Shown here piece after piece: positions 42,018 to 53,685 of a stretch of 64,000 nucleotides of DNA (position 1 is its first letter; each line of letters starts with the position of its first letter). The notes beneath the pieces are model-generated. The model ran no database searches and was not told where the DNA came from. It saw only the letters and a list, made by a program, of their open reading frames with translations. A program made the translations under genes and the position numbers. The stretch covers positions 1,922,001 through 1,986,000 of the forward strand of contig NC_008390.1 in NCBI RefSeq assembly GCF_000203915.1, read 5' to 3'. This stretch comes from Burkholderia ambifaria AMMD. Its GTDB lineage: Bacteria > Pseudomonadota > Gammaproteobacteria > Burkholderiales > Burkholderiaceae.

Positions 42018-43022
42018 TCAGCTCCTCGTCTTCAGTACCGCCTGCGCGATCGCATCGGCGGACGGGATATACAGGTCTTCCAGCACGCCGGCGAATGGCG
42101 TGGGCGTGTGCGGCGCGGTCACGAGCTCGATCGGCGCCTTGAGCGTCCGGAACGCGCGCTGCGCGACGAGCGCGGCGATGTCGGTCGCGATCGAGCAGCG
42201 CGGGTTCGCCTCGTCGACGACCACCACGCGGCCGGTGCGCGCCGCGCTTTCGAGGATCGTTTCCTCGTCGAGCGGCGACGTCGTGCGCAGGTCGATCACG
42301 TCGACGTGGATGCCGTCCTTCGCGAGCTTCGCGGCCGCGTCGGTCGCGAGATGCACCATCCGGCCGTACGTGACGATCGTCGCGTCGTCGCCTTCGCGCA
42401 CGACGCTCGCCTCGCCGAACGGAATCGCATAGGATTCCTCAGGCACGTCGCCTTCCCGCGTATAGAGCAGCTTGTGTTCGAGGAAGATCACGGGATCGTC
42501 GTCGCGGATCGCCTGGATCAGCAGCCCCTTCGCGTCATACGGCGTCGCCGGGCACACGACCTTCAGCCCCGGGATGTGCGTAAACAGCGACGTGAGCATC
42601 TGCGAATGCTGCGCGGCCGCGCGCAGACCGGCGCCGTACATCGCGCGGATCACGACCGGCGTCACGGCCTTGCCGCCGAACATGTAGCGGAATTTCGCGG
42701 CCTGGTTGAAGATCTGGTCGAAGCACACGCCCATGAAATCGATGAACATCAGTTCCGCGACGGGCCGCATCCCGCATGCGGCCGCACCGACCGCCGTGCC
42801 GATGTAGCCGCCCTCCGACAGCGGCGTGTCGAGGACGCGCCCCGGAAACTTGTGGAACAGCCCCTTCGTCACGCCGAGCACGCCGCCCCACGCGTCGTCC
42901 TCGCCCGGCGCGCCCGCGCCGCCTGCATTGTCCTCGCCCATCACGATCACGCTGTCGTCGCGCGCCATTTCCTGCGCGAGCGCCTCGTTGATCGCCTGCG
43001 AATAAGTGATCTTCCTTGCCAT
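42018..43022 (-). CDS. acoB: Acetoin dehydrogenase E1 beta subunit
   Basis: 334 residues, transketolase central plus C-terminal domains. Landmarks are SQAINEALAQEMARDDSVIVMGED, DTPLSEGGYIGTAVGAA, and ELMFIDFMGVCFDQIFNQAAKFRYM. With AcoA it forms the thiamine-diphosphate E1 that cleaves acetoin. It starts 68 bp after acoA. Confidence 0.95.
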   Translation of the reverse strand: MARKITYSQAINEALAQEMARDDSVIVMGEDNAGGAGAPGEDDAWGGVLGVTKGLFHKFPGRVLDTPLSEGGYIGTAVGAAACGMRPVAELMFIDFMGVCFDQIFNQAAKFRYMFGGKAVTPVVIRAMYGAGLRAAAQHSQMLTSLFTHIPGLKVVCPATPYDAKGLLIQAIRDDDPVIFLEHKLLYTREGDVPEESYAIPFGEASVVREGDDATIVTYGRMVHLATDAAAKLAKDGIHVDVIDLRTTSPLDEETILESAARTGRVVVVDEANPRCSIATDIAALVAQRAFRTLKAPIELVTAPHTPTPFAGVLEDLYIPSADAIAQAVLKTRS

Positions 43023-43090
43023 GTCTGTCTCCTGGGATATTCGGTTCGCCGTGCCGGCCGCCAGCCGAGGGCTGCCGTGTCACATCGCAT

Positions 43091-44074
43091 TCACGGGTAC
43101 GACACGTACACGTCGGCCAGCAGGTCGGCCGCATCGGGCAGCGGCGCGGCCTTCGCCTGCGCGACCGCATCGTCGATCAGCGTCTTCACCTGGGCATCGA
43201 CGGCACGCAACTCGTCGGTCGTCAGCGCTTCGGCGCGCACGACGCGCGTTTCGAAATGCTTCAGGCAGTCCTTCTCGTCGCGCAGCTTCTGCACTTCGCC
43301 CGGCGCGCGATAGGTCTGCGCATCGCCTTCGAAGTGGCCGAAGTAGCGCGTGAACTTCACCTCGACGAGCGTCGGGCCGCCGCCGCTGCGCGCGCGTGCG
43401 ACCGCCTCGCCGAGCGCCTCGTGCACCGCGAAGAAGTCGAAGCCGTCGACGATCACGCCGGGCATCCCGAAGCCGTTCGCGCGATCGGCGATGTTGTCGG
43501 TCGCGACCGACCAGCTCGACGCCGTCGCCTCCGCATAGCCGTTGTTTTCGGCCACGAAGATCGCCGGCAGCCGCCACACCGACGCGAGGTTCATCGATTC
43601 GAAGATCACGCCCTGGTTCGACGCGCCGTCGCCGAAGAAGCACACGCCGACCCCGCCGGTCTTCTTGTGCTTGGCCGCGAGCGCCGCGCCGCACACGAGC
43701 GGGCCGCCCGCGCCGACGATCCCGTTCGCGCCGAGCATCCCCATCGACAGGTCGGCGATATGCATCGAGCCGCCCTTGCCGCGGCAGACGCCCGTCTTCT
43801 TGCCGTAGATCTCGGCCATCATCCCGTGCACGTCGACGCCTTTCGCGATGCAGTGGCCGTGCCCGCGGTGCGTGGTCGCGACGTAGTCCTCGAGACCGAG
43901 GTGCAGCATCGTGCCGACCGCGGATGCCTCCTCGCCCGCATAGAGGTGGACGAAGCCGGGGATTTCGCCGGTCGCGAACTCGACGTGCAGACGTTCCTCG
44001 AATTCGCGGATCGTGCGCATCAGCCGGTAGGCGTCCAGCAGCTTGTCCCTGCTGAGCTGTGTCGAAACGGTCAT
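43091..44074 (-). CDS. acoA: Acetoin dehydrogenase E1 alpha subunit
   Basis: 327 residues. The thiamine-diphosphate motif starts at GDGASNQG and ends in NNGYA. AYRLMRTIREFEERL and YAGEEASAVG are E1-alpha features. The ATG at 44074 (MTVSTQLSRDKLLDAY) is the right start; a much longer frame upstream is shadow of acoX. Confidence 0.95.
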   Translation of the reverse strand: MTVSTQLSRDKLLDAYRLMRTIREFEERLHVEFATGEIPGFVHLYAGEEASAVGTMLHLGLEDYVATTHRGHGHCIAKGVDVHGMMAEIYGKKTGVCRGKGGSMHIADLSMGMLGANGIVGAGGPLVCGAALAAKHKKTGGVGVCFFGDGASNQGVIFESMNLASVWRLPAIFVAENNGYAEATASSWSVATDNIADRANGFGMPGVIVDGFDFFAVHEALGEAVARARSGGGPTLVEVKFTRYFGHFEGDAQTYRAPGEVQKLRDEKDCLKHFETRVVRAEALTTDELRAVDAQVKTLIDDAVAQAKAAPLPDAADLLADVYVSYP

Positions 44075-44172
44075 GTGTGTCTCCTGGTAGGTCTGACTGC
44101 GAATGCCGCCGCGGCAACGCCCCGGCGACGGATTGCACGGCCTGCGGCCGTCGGTGAAACGTGAAGCTGCCG

Positions 44173-45231
44173 TCAGTCGCGCCATGCGCCGGCGGCGCGC
44201 AACACCTGACGCGACGACGCGTACCGCAGCGTGCGGCCCACATCGACGGTCAGCGGCCCGCGCCAGTCGAGCGCGATCTCGTAGCGATCGCCGCGCGCGA
44301 CCTCGAGCTCGCGCTCGCCGTCGAACGCGAGCGTGCCGCGCTGGAACGGGATCGTCTGCCACGCCCCCTGTTCGAGCCGCTCGCAGCTGCGCATCACGAC
44401 GCGATCGACGCGGCCGGGGGCGATCGGCGCGACGAGCGGCGTGCCGGCAGCGTTGCCGTCGGCGGCGAAGCGCATCGCGAGCCCGTACGGCGCGCTGCGC
44501 TCGAGCGGCGCCCACGCGCCGCCGAGCGCGGACAGGCCGATGCCGTCCGGCTCCGCGAAGGTCAGGTACAGGGTGTCGATGTCGTCGGGCCCTGAGATCG
44601 CCCGCGCGCCGATGAAGCGCTGGCGTGCCGCGCACACGTCGACGAGCGCGATCTCCTCGCGCCCCGCGTTCGCGCCCGCCACGCCGCGCACGACGAGCCG
44701 CTTGTTGCGCACGAACGCGATCTCGGCCGGCACGGCGCCGGTCGCGGCCAGTCCTGCCGCGATGCCCGCGACGGTCGCCTCGCGATGTTCGGGAAACGCG
44801 TTGTTGGTGCCGGTGGACAGCGCGACGAGCGGTGTCGCGCCGCAGTGCGCGGCGACCGCGCGATGGGTGCCGTCGCCGCCGAGCACGACGATCAGCGCGA
44901 CTTCCCTCCGGCGCATGTAGGCCGCGCCGGCGTGCGTGTCGGCAACCGTGTCGGAGATCGGCAGGTCGACGAATTCGACGTCGGGCCAGCGTTCGTGCGG
45001 CGCGAGCGCACGATGCGTGTCGAGCGCCCGCATCAGCAGCGTCGCGATGCCCGTCTTGTCGCGCAGGGTCAGCACGCGCTCGACGCCCATCGCGCCGAGG
45101 CCAGCAAGCAGGCGCACGACCATGTTGGCTTTTTCCGCGGTCGGGAACACGGATGCATGCGTCGTCAGACGGCGAATGTCGCGCCCCGATGCGGGGTTCG
45201 CGATCACGCCGACGGTCACGGGCGTCGTCAC
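44173..45231 (-). CDS. acoX: AcoX, ATP-NAD kinase-like protein of the acetoin operon
   Basis: 352 residues. It contains a GGDGTHRAVA nucleotide-binding motif typical of the NAD/diacylglycerol kinase superfamily, and GVIANPASGRDIRRL at the N-terminus. AcoX accompanies acetoin genes in Ralstonia and Pseudomonas, but its reaction is not settled. The start is GTG at 45231. It is the first gene downstream of the sigma-54 promoter, with 98 bp before acoA. Confidence 0.9.
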   Translation of the reverse strand: MTTPVTVGVIANPASGRDIRRLTTHASVFPTAEKANMVVRLLAGLGAMGVERVLTLRDKTGIATLLMRALDTHRALAPHERWPDVEFVDLPISDTVADTHAGAAYMRRREVALIVVLGGDGTHRAVAAHCGATPLVALSTGTNNAFPEHREATVAGIAAGLAATGAVPAEIAFVRNKRLVVRGVAGANAGREEIALVDVCAARQRFIGARAISGPDDIDTLYLTFAEPDGIGLSALGGAWAPLERSAPYGLAMRFAADGNAAGTPLVAPIAPGRVDRVVMRSCERLEQGAWQTIPFQRGTLAFDGERELEVARGDRYEIALDWRGPLTVDVGRTLRYASSRQVLRAAGAWRD

Positions 45232-45351
45232 GGGCTTGTCTCCATCCAGTGGACCGGCGCTCGCGCACCGGCCTTCATGTGTCGTCCGCCGTCATCGAGG
45301 GCGGCGGATCGTCGTCGCCGACGCGATTGCGCCGGCATTGCCCGTCCTATC

Positions 45352-45367
45352 TGCAAGCGGCGTGCCA
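45352..45367 (-). promoter_or_regulatory. Sigma-54 promoter of the aco operon
   Basis: On the minus strand TGGCACGCCGCTTGCA fits the -24/-12 consensus TGGCAC-N5-TTGCA exactly. It lies about 120 bp upstream of acoX. The divergent gene encodes a sigma-54 activator, which supports it. Confidence 0.88.
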
Positions 45368-45610
45368 TCGCGTGTGCAACGCCCGCGAAACCCGCGTGGA
45401 GACTGGCTCCGCGGGGTGTGCAGGTCACCCGAACCTGCGGCCGGCCCGCTCGAAGCGGAGCGAAACAAGCCGTGCGTCTCACGTGGTGTATCTGTCGACA
45501 CGGCGACTTCGGCGCCGTGATCGTCATTGCCGTTGGGCCGGCAAGCCACGCACATCGCGGCGTGGCACGCATCGCCGCGCTCCGGGCCACCGTGTTGCCG
45601 TGTGGGTCTG

Positions 45611-45662
45611 CCCGTCTCAGCTACGCGAGACGGGCTGAGATGCCGGTGAGACGAACGTCTCA
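45611..45662. promoter_or_regulatory. Inverted repeats, candidate AcoR enhancer sites
   Basis: Two dyads share a GTCTC/GAGAC core: CCCGTCTC-N8-GAGACGGG at 45611-45634, and TGAGACG-AA-CGTCTCA at 45647-45662. They lie about 245-310 bp upstream of the sigma-54 promoter and 90-145 bp before acoR, so they could serve both as enhancer and for autoregulation. The rest of the 523-bp intergenic region shows no gene. Confidence 0.6.
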
Positions 45663-45754
45663 GGCCGCGCGCGTGCTGCGATGCAATGTGATCCGCCGCC
45701 GCGGATGTGCTACAAGAGCATCGAAATCCCCGCCGTACGGAACCGGAGCCGACC

Positions 45755-47686
45755 ATGCCCTATGCCGTCCCCCAGGCCCAGCACGCCGACCGTGTGCTCG
45801 GCGCGCTCGCCGGGCGCCTGCCCGCACCGGCCGATTCCGCGCGTCTCGTGTCGTCGTGGCAGCGCTCGCTCGAGCGCTACGCGCTCGACCCCGCGTCGTC
45901 GATCGGCCCGCGCGTGCTGACCGCGGCCGAGCTGCGCGAGGTGCGCGACAAGGAGGAGGCGTTCCTGCGCGCCTCGGGCCAGTGCCTGACGCGCCTGCAC
46001 GAGATGATTCGGGTCGCCGACTATTGCGTGATGCTGACCGACGCGCATGGCGTGACGATCGACTACCGGATCGACCGGGAGCGCCGCAACGACTTCCGCC
46101 ATGCGGGGCTGCACATCGGCTCGTGCTGGTCGGAAAGCGAGGAAGGCACGTGCGGCGTCGCGAGCGTGCTGACCGATCTCGCGCCGATCACCGTACACAA
46201 GACCGACCACTTCCGCGCGGCGTTCACCACGCTCACCTGCAGCGCAGCGCCGATCTTCTCGCCGGGCGGCGAACTGATCGGCGTGCTCGACGCGTCGGCC
46301 GTCCAGTCGCCCGACGGCCGCGACAGCCAGCGCCTCGTGTACCAGCTCGTGCGGCAGAGCGCGGCGCTGATCGAGGACGGCTATTTCGTGCACAGCACCG
46401 CGCAGCACTGGATATTGTTCGGGCATCCGAACCGTCACTACGTCGAGGCACAGCCCGAATGGCTGATCGCGTTCGACGAATGCGGCAATATCGTCGCCGC
46501 GAACCGGCACGCGCGCGACGCGCTGCCGGCGCTGCGCGAACCGCGCCATATCGACGAGATCTTCGATGCGACCGAGATGCCGCTGCGCGACGCCGCGCGG
46601 CTCGATGCGATCGTCGCGCTGCGGCTGCGCGCGACCGGCGCGCCGCTCTATGCGCGACTGCGTGCCCCGTTACGGCGTGCGGGCCGCGAAACCGGCACGG
46701 CACGGGCCGCCCCGGCCTCCCGCCGACCCGGCACCGCGCAGCGCCACGTCGGCGCGCTGACACCGTTCCTGCACAGCAGCGACACGCGCGTCGCGCAGCA
46801 GGCCGAACTCGCGCTGCGGGTCGCAAGCAAGCGGCTGCCGATCCTCGTGCTCGGCGAAACCGGCGCGGGAAAGGAAGTGTTCGCCCGCGCGATCCACGAC
46901 GCCGGCGCGCGGCGTGCGCGGCCGTTCGTCGCGGTCAACTGCGGCGCACTGCCCGAGACACTGATCGAAAGCGAGCTGTTCGGCTACGCGGCCGGTGCGT
47001 TCACCGGCGCGCGCAAGCACGGCGCGCGCGGCAAGATCGCGCTCGCCGACGGCGGCACGCTGTTCCTCGACGAAATCGGCGACATGCCGCTCACGTTGCA
47101 AACGCGCCTGCTGCGCGTGCTCGCCGACGGCGAAGTCGTGCCGCTCGGCAGCGACACACCCGTGCGCGTGGATCTCGACGTGATCTGCGCGACCCACCGC
47201 GATCTCGCGCGGATGGTGGCCGACGGCACGTTCCGCGAGGACCTGTATTACCGGTTGAGCGGCGCGACGTTCGAGCTGCCGCCGCTGCGCGAGCGCGCGG
47301 ACGTGGGCGACGTGATCGCCACCGTGTTCGCCGAGGAGGCGCAGGCGACCGGCCACGTGCTCACGCTCGACCCGACGCTCGCCGCGCAGCTCGCCGCGTA
47401 TCCGTGGCCCGGCAACGTGCGCCAGCTGCGCAACGTGCTGCGCTATGCGTGCGCGGTATGCGACGCCGCGTGCGTGACGCGGCGCGACCTGCCGGCCGAT
47501 CTCGCCGCGCAGCTCGGTGCCGGTCCGGCCGGCGCACTGCCGGACGACGAACGCGGCCGCATCGTCGCGGCACTCACCGCGCATCGCTGGCGGCCCGATG
47601 CGGCCGCGAAGGCGCTCGGCATCTCGCGCGCGACGCTGTACCGGCGAATCGCCAAGCACCGGATCGTCGCGCCGCACCGCATCTGA
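45755..47686 (+). CDS. acoR: Sigma-54-dependent activator AcoR
   Basis: 643 residues. An N-terminal GAF-type sensor (about 70-215) is followed by an AAA+ domain with Walker A GETGAGKE (about 367), the sigma-54 contact loop GAFTGA (about 413) and [10 protein letters not shown], then a Fis-type HTH ([16 protein letters not shown]). It activates the divergent acetoin operon, probably on sensing acetoin or acetaldehyde. GGAG precedes the ATG at 45755. Confidence 0.95.
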   Translation: MPYAVPQAQHADRVLGALAGRLPAPADSARLVSSWQRSLERYALDPASSIGPRVLTAAELREVRDKEEAFLRASGQCLTRLHEMIRVADYCVMLTDAHGVTIDYRIDRERRNDFRHAGLHIGSCWSESEEGTCGVASVLTDLAPITVHKTDHFRAAFTTLTCSAAPIFSPGGELIGVLDASAVQSPDGRDSQRLVYQLVRQSAALIEDGYFVHSTAQHWILFGHPNRHYVEAQPEWLIAFDECGNIVAANRHARDALPALREPRHIDEIFDATEMPLRDAARLDAIVALRLRATGAPLYARLRAPLRRAGRETGTARAAPASRRPGTAQRHVGALTPFLHSSDTRVAQQAELALRVASKRLPILVLGETGAGKEVFARAIHDAGARRARPFVAVNCGALPETLIESELFGYAAGAFTGARKHGARGKIALADGGTLFLDEIGDMPLTLQTRLLRVLADGEVVPLGSDTPVRVDLDVICATHRDLARMVADGTFREDLYYRLSGATFELPPLRERADVGDVIATVFAEEAQATGHVLTLDPTLAAQLAAYPWPGNVRQLRNVLRYACAVCDAACVTRRDLPADLAAQLGAGPAGALPDDERGRIVAALTAHRWRPDAAAKALGISRATLYRRIAKHRIVAPHRI

Positions 47687-47714
47687 TGCCTGCGACGCAT
47701 CGGCACGCTTTGCA

Positions 47715-48149
47715 TCACGCCGTGTGCGCGGCCGCTTCGGTTTCGGCGCCGTCCCGGCCGAGCGCTTCATCACGCCGCGTGAACACCTCGTGCGCGGCGA
47801 ACAATGCGTTCAGGGCGGCCGGGAATCCTGCGTAGACGGCCATCTGCATGAACACCTCGACGATCTCTTCGCGCGTGCAGCCGACGTTCAGCGCGCCCTC
47901 GATATGCACCTTCAGTTGCGGCTGCGCATTGCCGAGCGCAGCCAGCGCGGCGATCGTCGCAATCTCGCGCGCTTTCAGGTCGAGCTGCGGCCGGCTGTAG
48001 ATGTCGCCGAAGCTGAACTCGACGAGCAGCCGCCCGAAGTCGGGCGCGATCGGCGCGAGCGCCGCGACCACGCGTTCGCCCGCTTCGCCGTCGATTTCCT
48101 TCAGCTTGTTCCAGCCACGCGTATAGCGGTCTTCAACGAGTCGTTCCAT
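47715..48149 (-). CDS. Carboxymuconolactone decarboxylase family protein
   Basis: 144 residues of the AhpD-like fold. It has FSFGDIYSRPQLDLKAREIATIAALAALG and GCTREEIVEVFMQMAVYAGFPAALNAL. The single Cys is not a CxxC, so AhpD-type peroxidase activity is unlikely. Such proteins are often controlled by AdhR-like MerR regulators in aldehyde response. The start overlaps the upstream merR gene by 17 bp. Confidence 0.88.
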   Translation of the reverse strand: MERLVEDRYTRGWNKLKEIDGEAGERVVAALAPIAPDFGRLLVEFSFGDIYSRPQLDLKAREIATIAALAALGNAQPQLKVHIEGALNVGCTREEIVEVFMQMAVYAGFPAALNALFAAHEVFTRRDEALGRDGAETEAAAHTA

Positions 48150-48594
48150 GGTGTCCGTCCTGTTCAGAGAGTGAATGAGTAGGTTTCGCCCGTCGTTCCG
48201 TCTCGCGTTCCTGAGTCTCGTAGTACGCGATCTTGTCGCCGATCGCGTCGAGGCTCGCCTGCAGCTCGGCAATGTGCGCGCGCACCGCATCGCGATGCGC
48301 GGACAGCAACCGCCGCCGCTCACCGAACGTCGACTCGCCTTGGGCCCGCAACGCCGCGAACTGCTGCATCTGTGCGATCGGCATGCCGGTCGCCTTCAGG
48401 CGCATCACGAAGGCGAGCCAGTCAAGGTCGGCCGGCGCATAGAGCCGGTGCCCGGCCGCCGTGCGCGAAATCGCGCGCAGCAGGCCGGCCTGCTCGTAAT
48501 ACCGCAACGTATGCGTCGACACGCCGGTCAGTTCGGCGACTTGCCCGATCGTCAGCGGACCGGCGGCGGAAGGTTTGGATACGGTTTTCGACAT
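48133..48594 (-). CDS. MerR family regulator, AdhR/NmlR-like
   Basis: 153 residues. The HTH is at about 14-84 (LTIGQVAELTGVSTHTLRYYEQAGLL), and the LAFVMRLKATGMPIAQMQQF segment is typical of the AdhR/NmlR group. It has no cysteine at all, although that group usually senses carbonyls through one. It overlaps the carboxymuconolactone decarboxylase gene, so both form one operon behind a classical MerR promoter. Confidence 0.92.
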   Translation of the reverse strand: MSKTVSKPSAAGPLTIGQVAELTGVSTHTLRYYEQAGLLRAISRTAAGHRLYAPADLDWLAFVMRLKATGMPIAQMQQFAALRAQGESTFGERRRLLSAHRDAVRAHIAELQASLDAIGDKIAYYETQERETERRAKPTHSLSEQDGHHGTTR

Positions 48595-48604
48595 GGCAGG
48601 AACA

Positions 48605-48635
48605 AGGTTAGGAGTTAGAGTTCACTCTAAGTCAA
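48605..48635 (-). promoter_or_regulatory. MerR-type promoter with 19-bp spacer
   Basis: On the minus strand TTGACT (-35) and TAACCT (-10) are separated by 19 bp. Between them sits the dyad TTAGAGT-GA-ACTCTAA (48615-48630). This is the stretched architecture that MerR proteins untwist. It resembles the operators reported for AdhR/NmlR. Transcription would start about 5 bp before the regulator's ATG at 48594, so the mRNA may be nearly leaderless. Confidence 0.88.
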
Positions 48636-48894
48636 GCATCGTCGCACGGCCATATCAAATAATTTGCAGTCCGCGCCGCGGACAACATCTCGGACACCGT
48701 AAAGAATGGTCAAAACCGCTGCCCGGCGCCGCTTTCCGTCTTTACAGCGGCGCAAGCCTTCAGCAAGATTCGGTCATAGCCTGTCTTAAAAAGGGCACGC
48801 ATTTGTCCTATGCTTAACGGCGACGCCCGGCCGGGCCTCGTCCAGTCGTCCGTTGCAACGCCCATTCATCCGTCAGAACCAGGGAGCCCTTGCC

Positions 48895-49506
48895 ATGCTG
48901 AAAAAGCTGCTGATGCTGTTCGTCGCGCTGTCGCTGTCGCTTGCCGCCGGCCTCGCCGCGGCCGTCGAAGTCAACACGGCCGATCAGGCCGCGCTCGAAG
49001 CGGTGAAGGGGCTCGGGCCCGTGAAGTCGAAGGCGATCATCGACGAACGCACCAAGAACGGCCCGTTCAAGGACGCGGACGATCTCGCGAACCGCGTGAA
49101 GGGTCTCGGCACGAAGTCGGTCGGGCATCTCGAGGAAAACGGCCTGACGATCGGCGGCTCGTCGACGCCGCCGAAGGGCGTGAAGCTGTCGAAGCCGGCC
49201 GCGACGACGTCGGCAACCACGTCGGCCACGACGTCGGCAGGCACCGCATCGACGCCGACGACCACGACGACCGGCACGACGGCAACCGCACCGGCCGCCA
49301 GCGCGCCGGAAGCGGCGGCCAAGCCGGCCAAGAGCAAGCGCGCATCGAAGAAGGAGAAGGCGGCCGCAGCCGCGGCGGCATCCGCCGATGCAGGCGCGGG
49401 CGCGAGCGCGCCGGCCGCGGCGTCGTCCACGAAGGCGACCAAGGGTTCGAAGAAGAAGAGCAAGAAGGACAAGGCAGCCTCCGCCGCCGCGGCGTCGGGC
49501 GCCTGA
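48895..49506 (+). CDS. ComEA-like helix-hairpin-helix protein with basic tail
   Basis: 203 residues. A signal peptide (about 1-22) is followed by one HhH DNA-binding domain (about 25-85: VEVNTADQAALEAVKGLGPVKSKAI). The C-terminal ~110 residues are Ala/Thr-rich and then Lys-rich (KSKRASKKEK, KGSKKKSKKDK), like histone H1 tails. ComEA proteins bind DNA in the periplasm during uptake. The basic tail is unusual. The 300-bp upstream gap holds the merR promoter and little else recognisable. Confidence 0.85.
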   Translation: MLKKLLMLFVALSLSLAAGLAAAVEVNTADQAALEAVKGLGPVKSKAIIDERTKNGPFKDADDLANRVKGLGTKSVGHLEENGLTIGGSSTPPKGVKLSKPAATTSATTSATTSAGTASTPTTTTTGTTATAPAASAPEAAAKPAKSKRASKKEKAAAAAAASADAGAGASAPAAASSTKATKGSKKKSKKDKAASAAAASGA

Positions 49507-49550
49507 TGTGCGTCGCGCGCGCGACGGCGTGCGCGCGGCTTTCGATCAAC

Positions 49551-49576
49551 GGGCGCCGTTGCTGCGGCGCCCTTTT
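49551..49576 (+). terminator. Terminator after the ComEA-like gene
   Basis: GGGCGCCG and CGGCGCCC arms with a 6-nt loop run into TTTT. It lies 45 bp past the stop and just before the next gene's ribosome site. Confidence 0.8.
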
Positions 49577-49594
49577 CAGTGAAGGTGAAGAACC

Positions 49595-50026
49595 ATGGGT
49601 CTCCTCGACATCGTTGGCGGTCTGATCGGCGGCCAGGCCGGCGGCAACTCGCAAAGCGCGCTCATCACGACCGCGCTCGAATTCATCAACAACCAGCCGG
49701 GCGGCCTGAACGGCCTGATCGAGAAGTTCAAGGCCGGCGGCGCCGGCGAGATCATCGGCTCGTGGGTCGGCACCGGCGAAAACCAGCCGATCTCGGGCGA
49801 TACGCTGCAGAACGTGCTCGGCTCCGACGTCGTCGGCGCGCTCGCGACCAAGGTCGGCATCGATCCGTCGCAAGCCTCGTCGATCCTCGCGCAGGTGCTG
49901 CCGCACATCGTCAACGGCGCGACGCCGAACGGCGAAGTGCCGGCCGGCGGCCAGGTCGATACGTCGAACGTGCTCGGCACGCTCACGCAGCTCGCCGGCA
50001 TGTTCGGCGGCAACAAGCCGGCCTGA
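49595..50026 (+). CDS. DUF937 (YidB-like) family protein
   Basis: 143 residues, Gly-rich at the start (MGLLDIVGGLIGGQAGG). The body has LNGLIEKFKAGGAGEIIGSWVGTGENQPIS and VLPHIVNGATPNGEVP, which match DUF937. There is no signal peptide. Function is unknown. GGTGAAG precedes the ATG. Confidence 0.88.
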   Translation: MGLLDIVGGLIGGQAGGNSQSALITTALEFINNQPGGLNGLIEKFKAGGAGEIIGSWVGTGENQPISGDTLQNVLGSDVVGALATKVGIDPSQASSILAQVLPHIVNGATPNGEVPAGGQVDTSNVLGTLTQLAGMFGGNKPA

Positions 50027-50080
50027 GCCCGCACCGCACCGGTTGACGGCCCCGGCAGCGGTTTCGGCCGCTCCATATGC

Positions 50081-50110
50081 AAACACCCCGCCTGAGCGGG
50101 GTGTTTGTTT
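50081..50110. terminator. Terminator between the DUF937 gene and clpB
   Basis: AAACACCCCGC and GCGGGGTGTTT arms around CTGA, then GTTTTT on the plus strand. The A-run at the left lets it also serve the convergent clpB. Confidence 0.9.
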
Positions 50111-50161
50111 TTGCGCGCCCGGCGCGAACCGGGCGGGGGGCGGGCGGCCGATCAGCGACGC

Positions 50162-52759
<2,598 letters not shown>

Positions 52760-52792
52760 TTAGTCGAGACCTCCAATTTTCGATTAACACCA

Positions 52793-52820
52793 AGATGAGG
52801 ATGGTTATGCGGGTTTCAAG
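52793..52820 (-). promoter_or_regulatory. Sigma-32 (heat-shock) promoter of clpB
   Basis: On the minus strand CTTGAAA (-35) is followed after 13 bp by CCTCATCT, close to the CCCCATNT -10 of RpoH. This is the expected control for clpB. Confidence 0.85.
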
Positions 52821-52904
52821 CGAAATTCGGGTTGATTCAGCGCAAAAAACACATGGAGCGGCCTGCGGGCACAGGGCAGCGGGATGCGGGGTAACGCCGG
52901 CGTG

Positions 52905-53423
52905 TCAGCCGGCCTTCGACGGCGCCACCACGGACGCCAGCGCGTCATCCCCGGACGGCTCGGCACGCACGAGCGCAATCGGGCGAATGCCCAGCAGAGT
53001 GGCGAGCGGCGACGCGGGTTCGGCCAGTTCGCCGAGCGTGTGGCCGTCGAGTTCGGCGAAGAACGCATCGCGCGCGGCCGCCAGCACGCCCTTCAGGCGG
53101 CACTGCGGCTCGATCACGCAGCCGCGCGACTCGCCGCCGTCGGCCGAAAAGCAGCCGACCAGCGCGAAATCGTTCTCGGTCGCGCGCACCACCTGCCCGA
53201 CCGTCAGCTTCAGCGAGTCGGGGAACAGTCGCAGCCCGCCGTTGCGGCCGCGGACGGTATCGACCCAGCCGAGCTCGCCGAGCTGCTGGACGACCTTCAT
53301 CAGATGGTTCTTGGAGATGCCGTAGGCGTCCGAGATCTCCTGGATCGTCGCGAGCCCCTCGCCACGCACGGCAAGATACAGCATGACGCGCAGCGAGTAG
53401 TCGGTGTAGTCGGTGAGTCTCAT
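52905..53423 (-). CDS. nsrR: Rrf2 family nitric-oxide-sensing repressor NsrR
   Basis: 172 residues. The winged HTH starts MRLTDYTDYSLRVMLYLA, and the Fe-S ligands are C91, C102 and C108 (GCVIEPQCRLKG). The spacing of the last two matches E. coli NsrR; the first gap is longer. It is divergent from a globin gene, which fits a nitric-oxide response. The ATG at 53423 is the family start. Confidence 0.9.
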   Translation of the reverse strand: MRLTDYTDYSLRVMLYLAVRGEGLATIQEISDAYGISKNHLMKVVQQLGELGWVDTVRGRNGGLRLFPDSLKLTVGQVVRATENDFALVGCFSADGGESRGCVIEPQCRLKGVLAAARDAFFAELDGHTLGELAEPASPLATLLGIRPIALVRAEPSGDDALASVVAPSKAG

Positions 53424-53545
53424 GAGCGGATACGGAAAATGATCGATCGTGCCCCGATCATGCGGACCAGGTCGATCGGCGCGCGCCGGACCGGCCGGCG
53501 GGCGCGCCTGAAGGCGCCGGGTTGCCGGGATGGCCTGCGCGCAAT

Positions 53546-53570
53546 AAGATGCATGGAATCCACGCATTTT
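53546..53570. promoter_or_regulatory. NsrR-like imperfect dyad upstream of the globin gene
   Basis: AAGATGCAT, then 7 bp, then ACGCATTTT. This matches the half-site AAGATGCAT of the known NsrR motif, but the spacer is 2 bp longer and the right half has mismatches. It lies between the divergent nsrR and globin genes. Confidence 0.45.
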
Positions 53571-53685
53571 TCAGGCAATGGTCGACGCTATTTTGCGTCA
53601 AAATCCGCCCGGCGTCCTGCGCATTCCCTGCGCTGCCGCGCCAACGGGCTCCGCCAACGCCCCGATTTTTCCGGCCCTTTTTGCG

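Noticed and set aside
45565..45580. Second sigma-54-like site on the plus strand before acoR (TGGCACGCATCGCCGC)
   Set aside because: The -12 element lacks the TTGC core, so it does not meet the consensus.
44785..47835. Open frame of 1016 codons on the plus strand
   Set aside because: It runs antisense to acoX and in the wrong frame through acoR; the translation is Arg/Ala-rich. acoR in the other frame has intact motifs.
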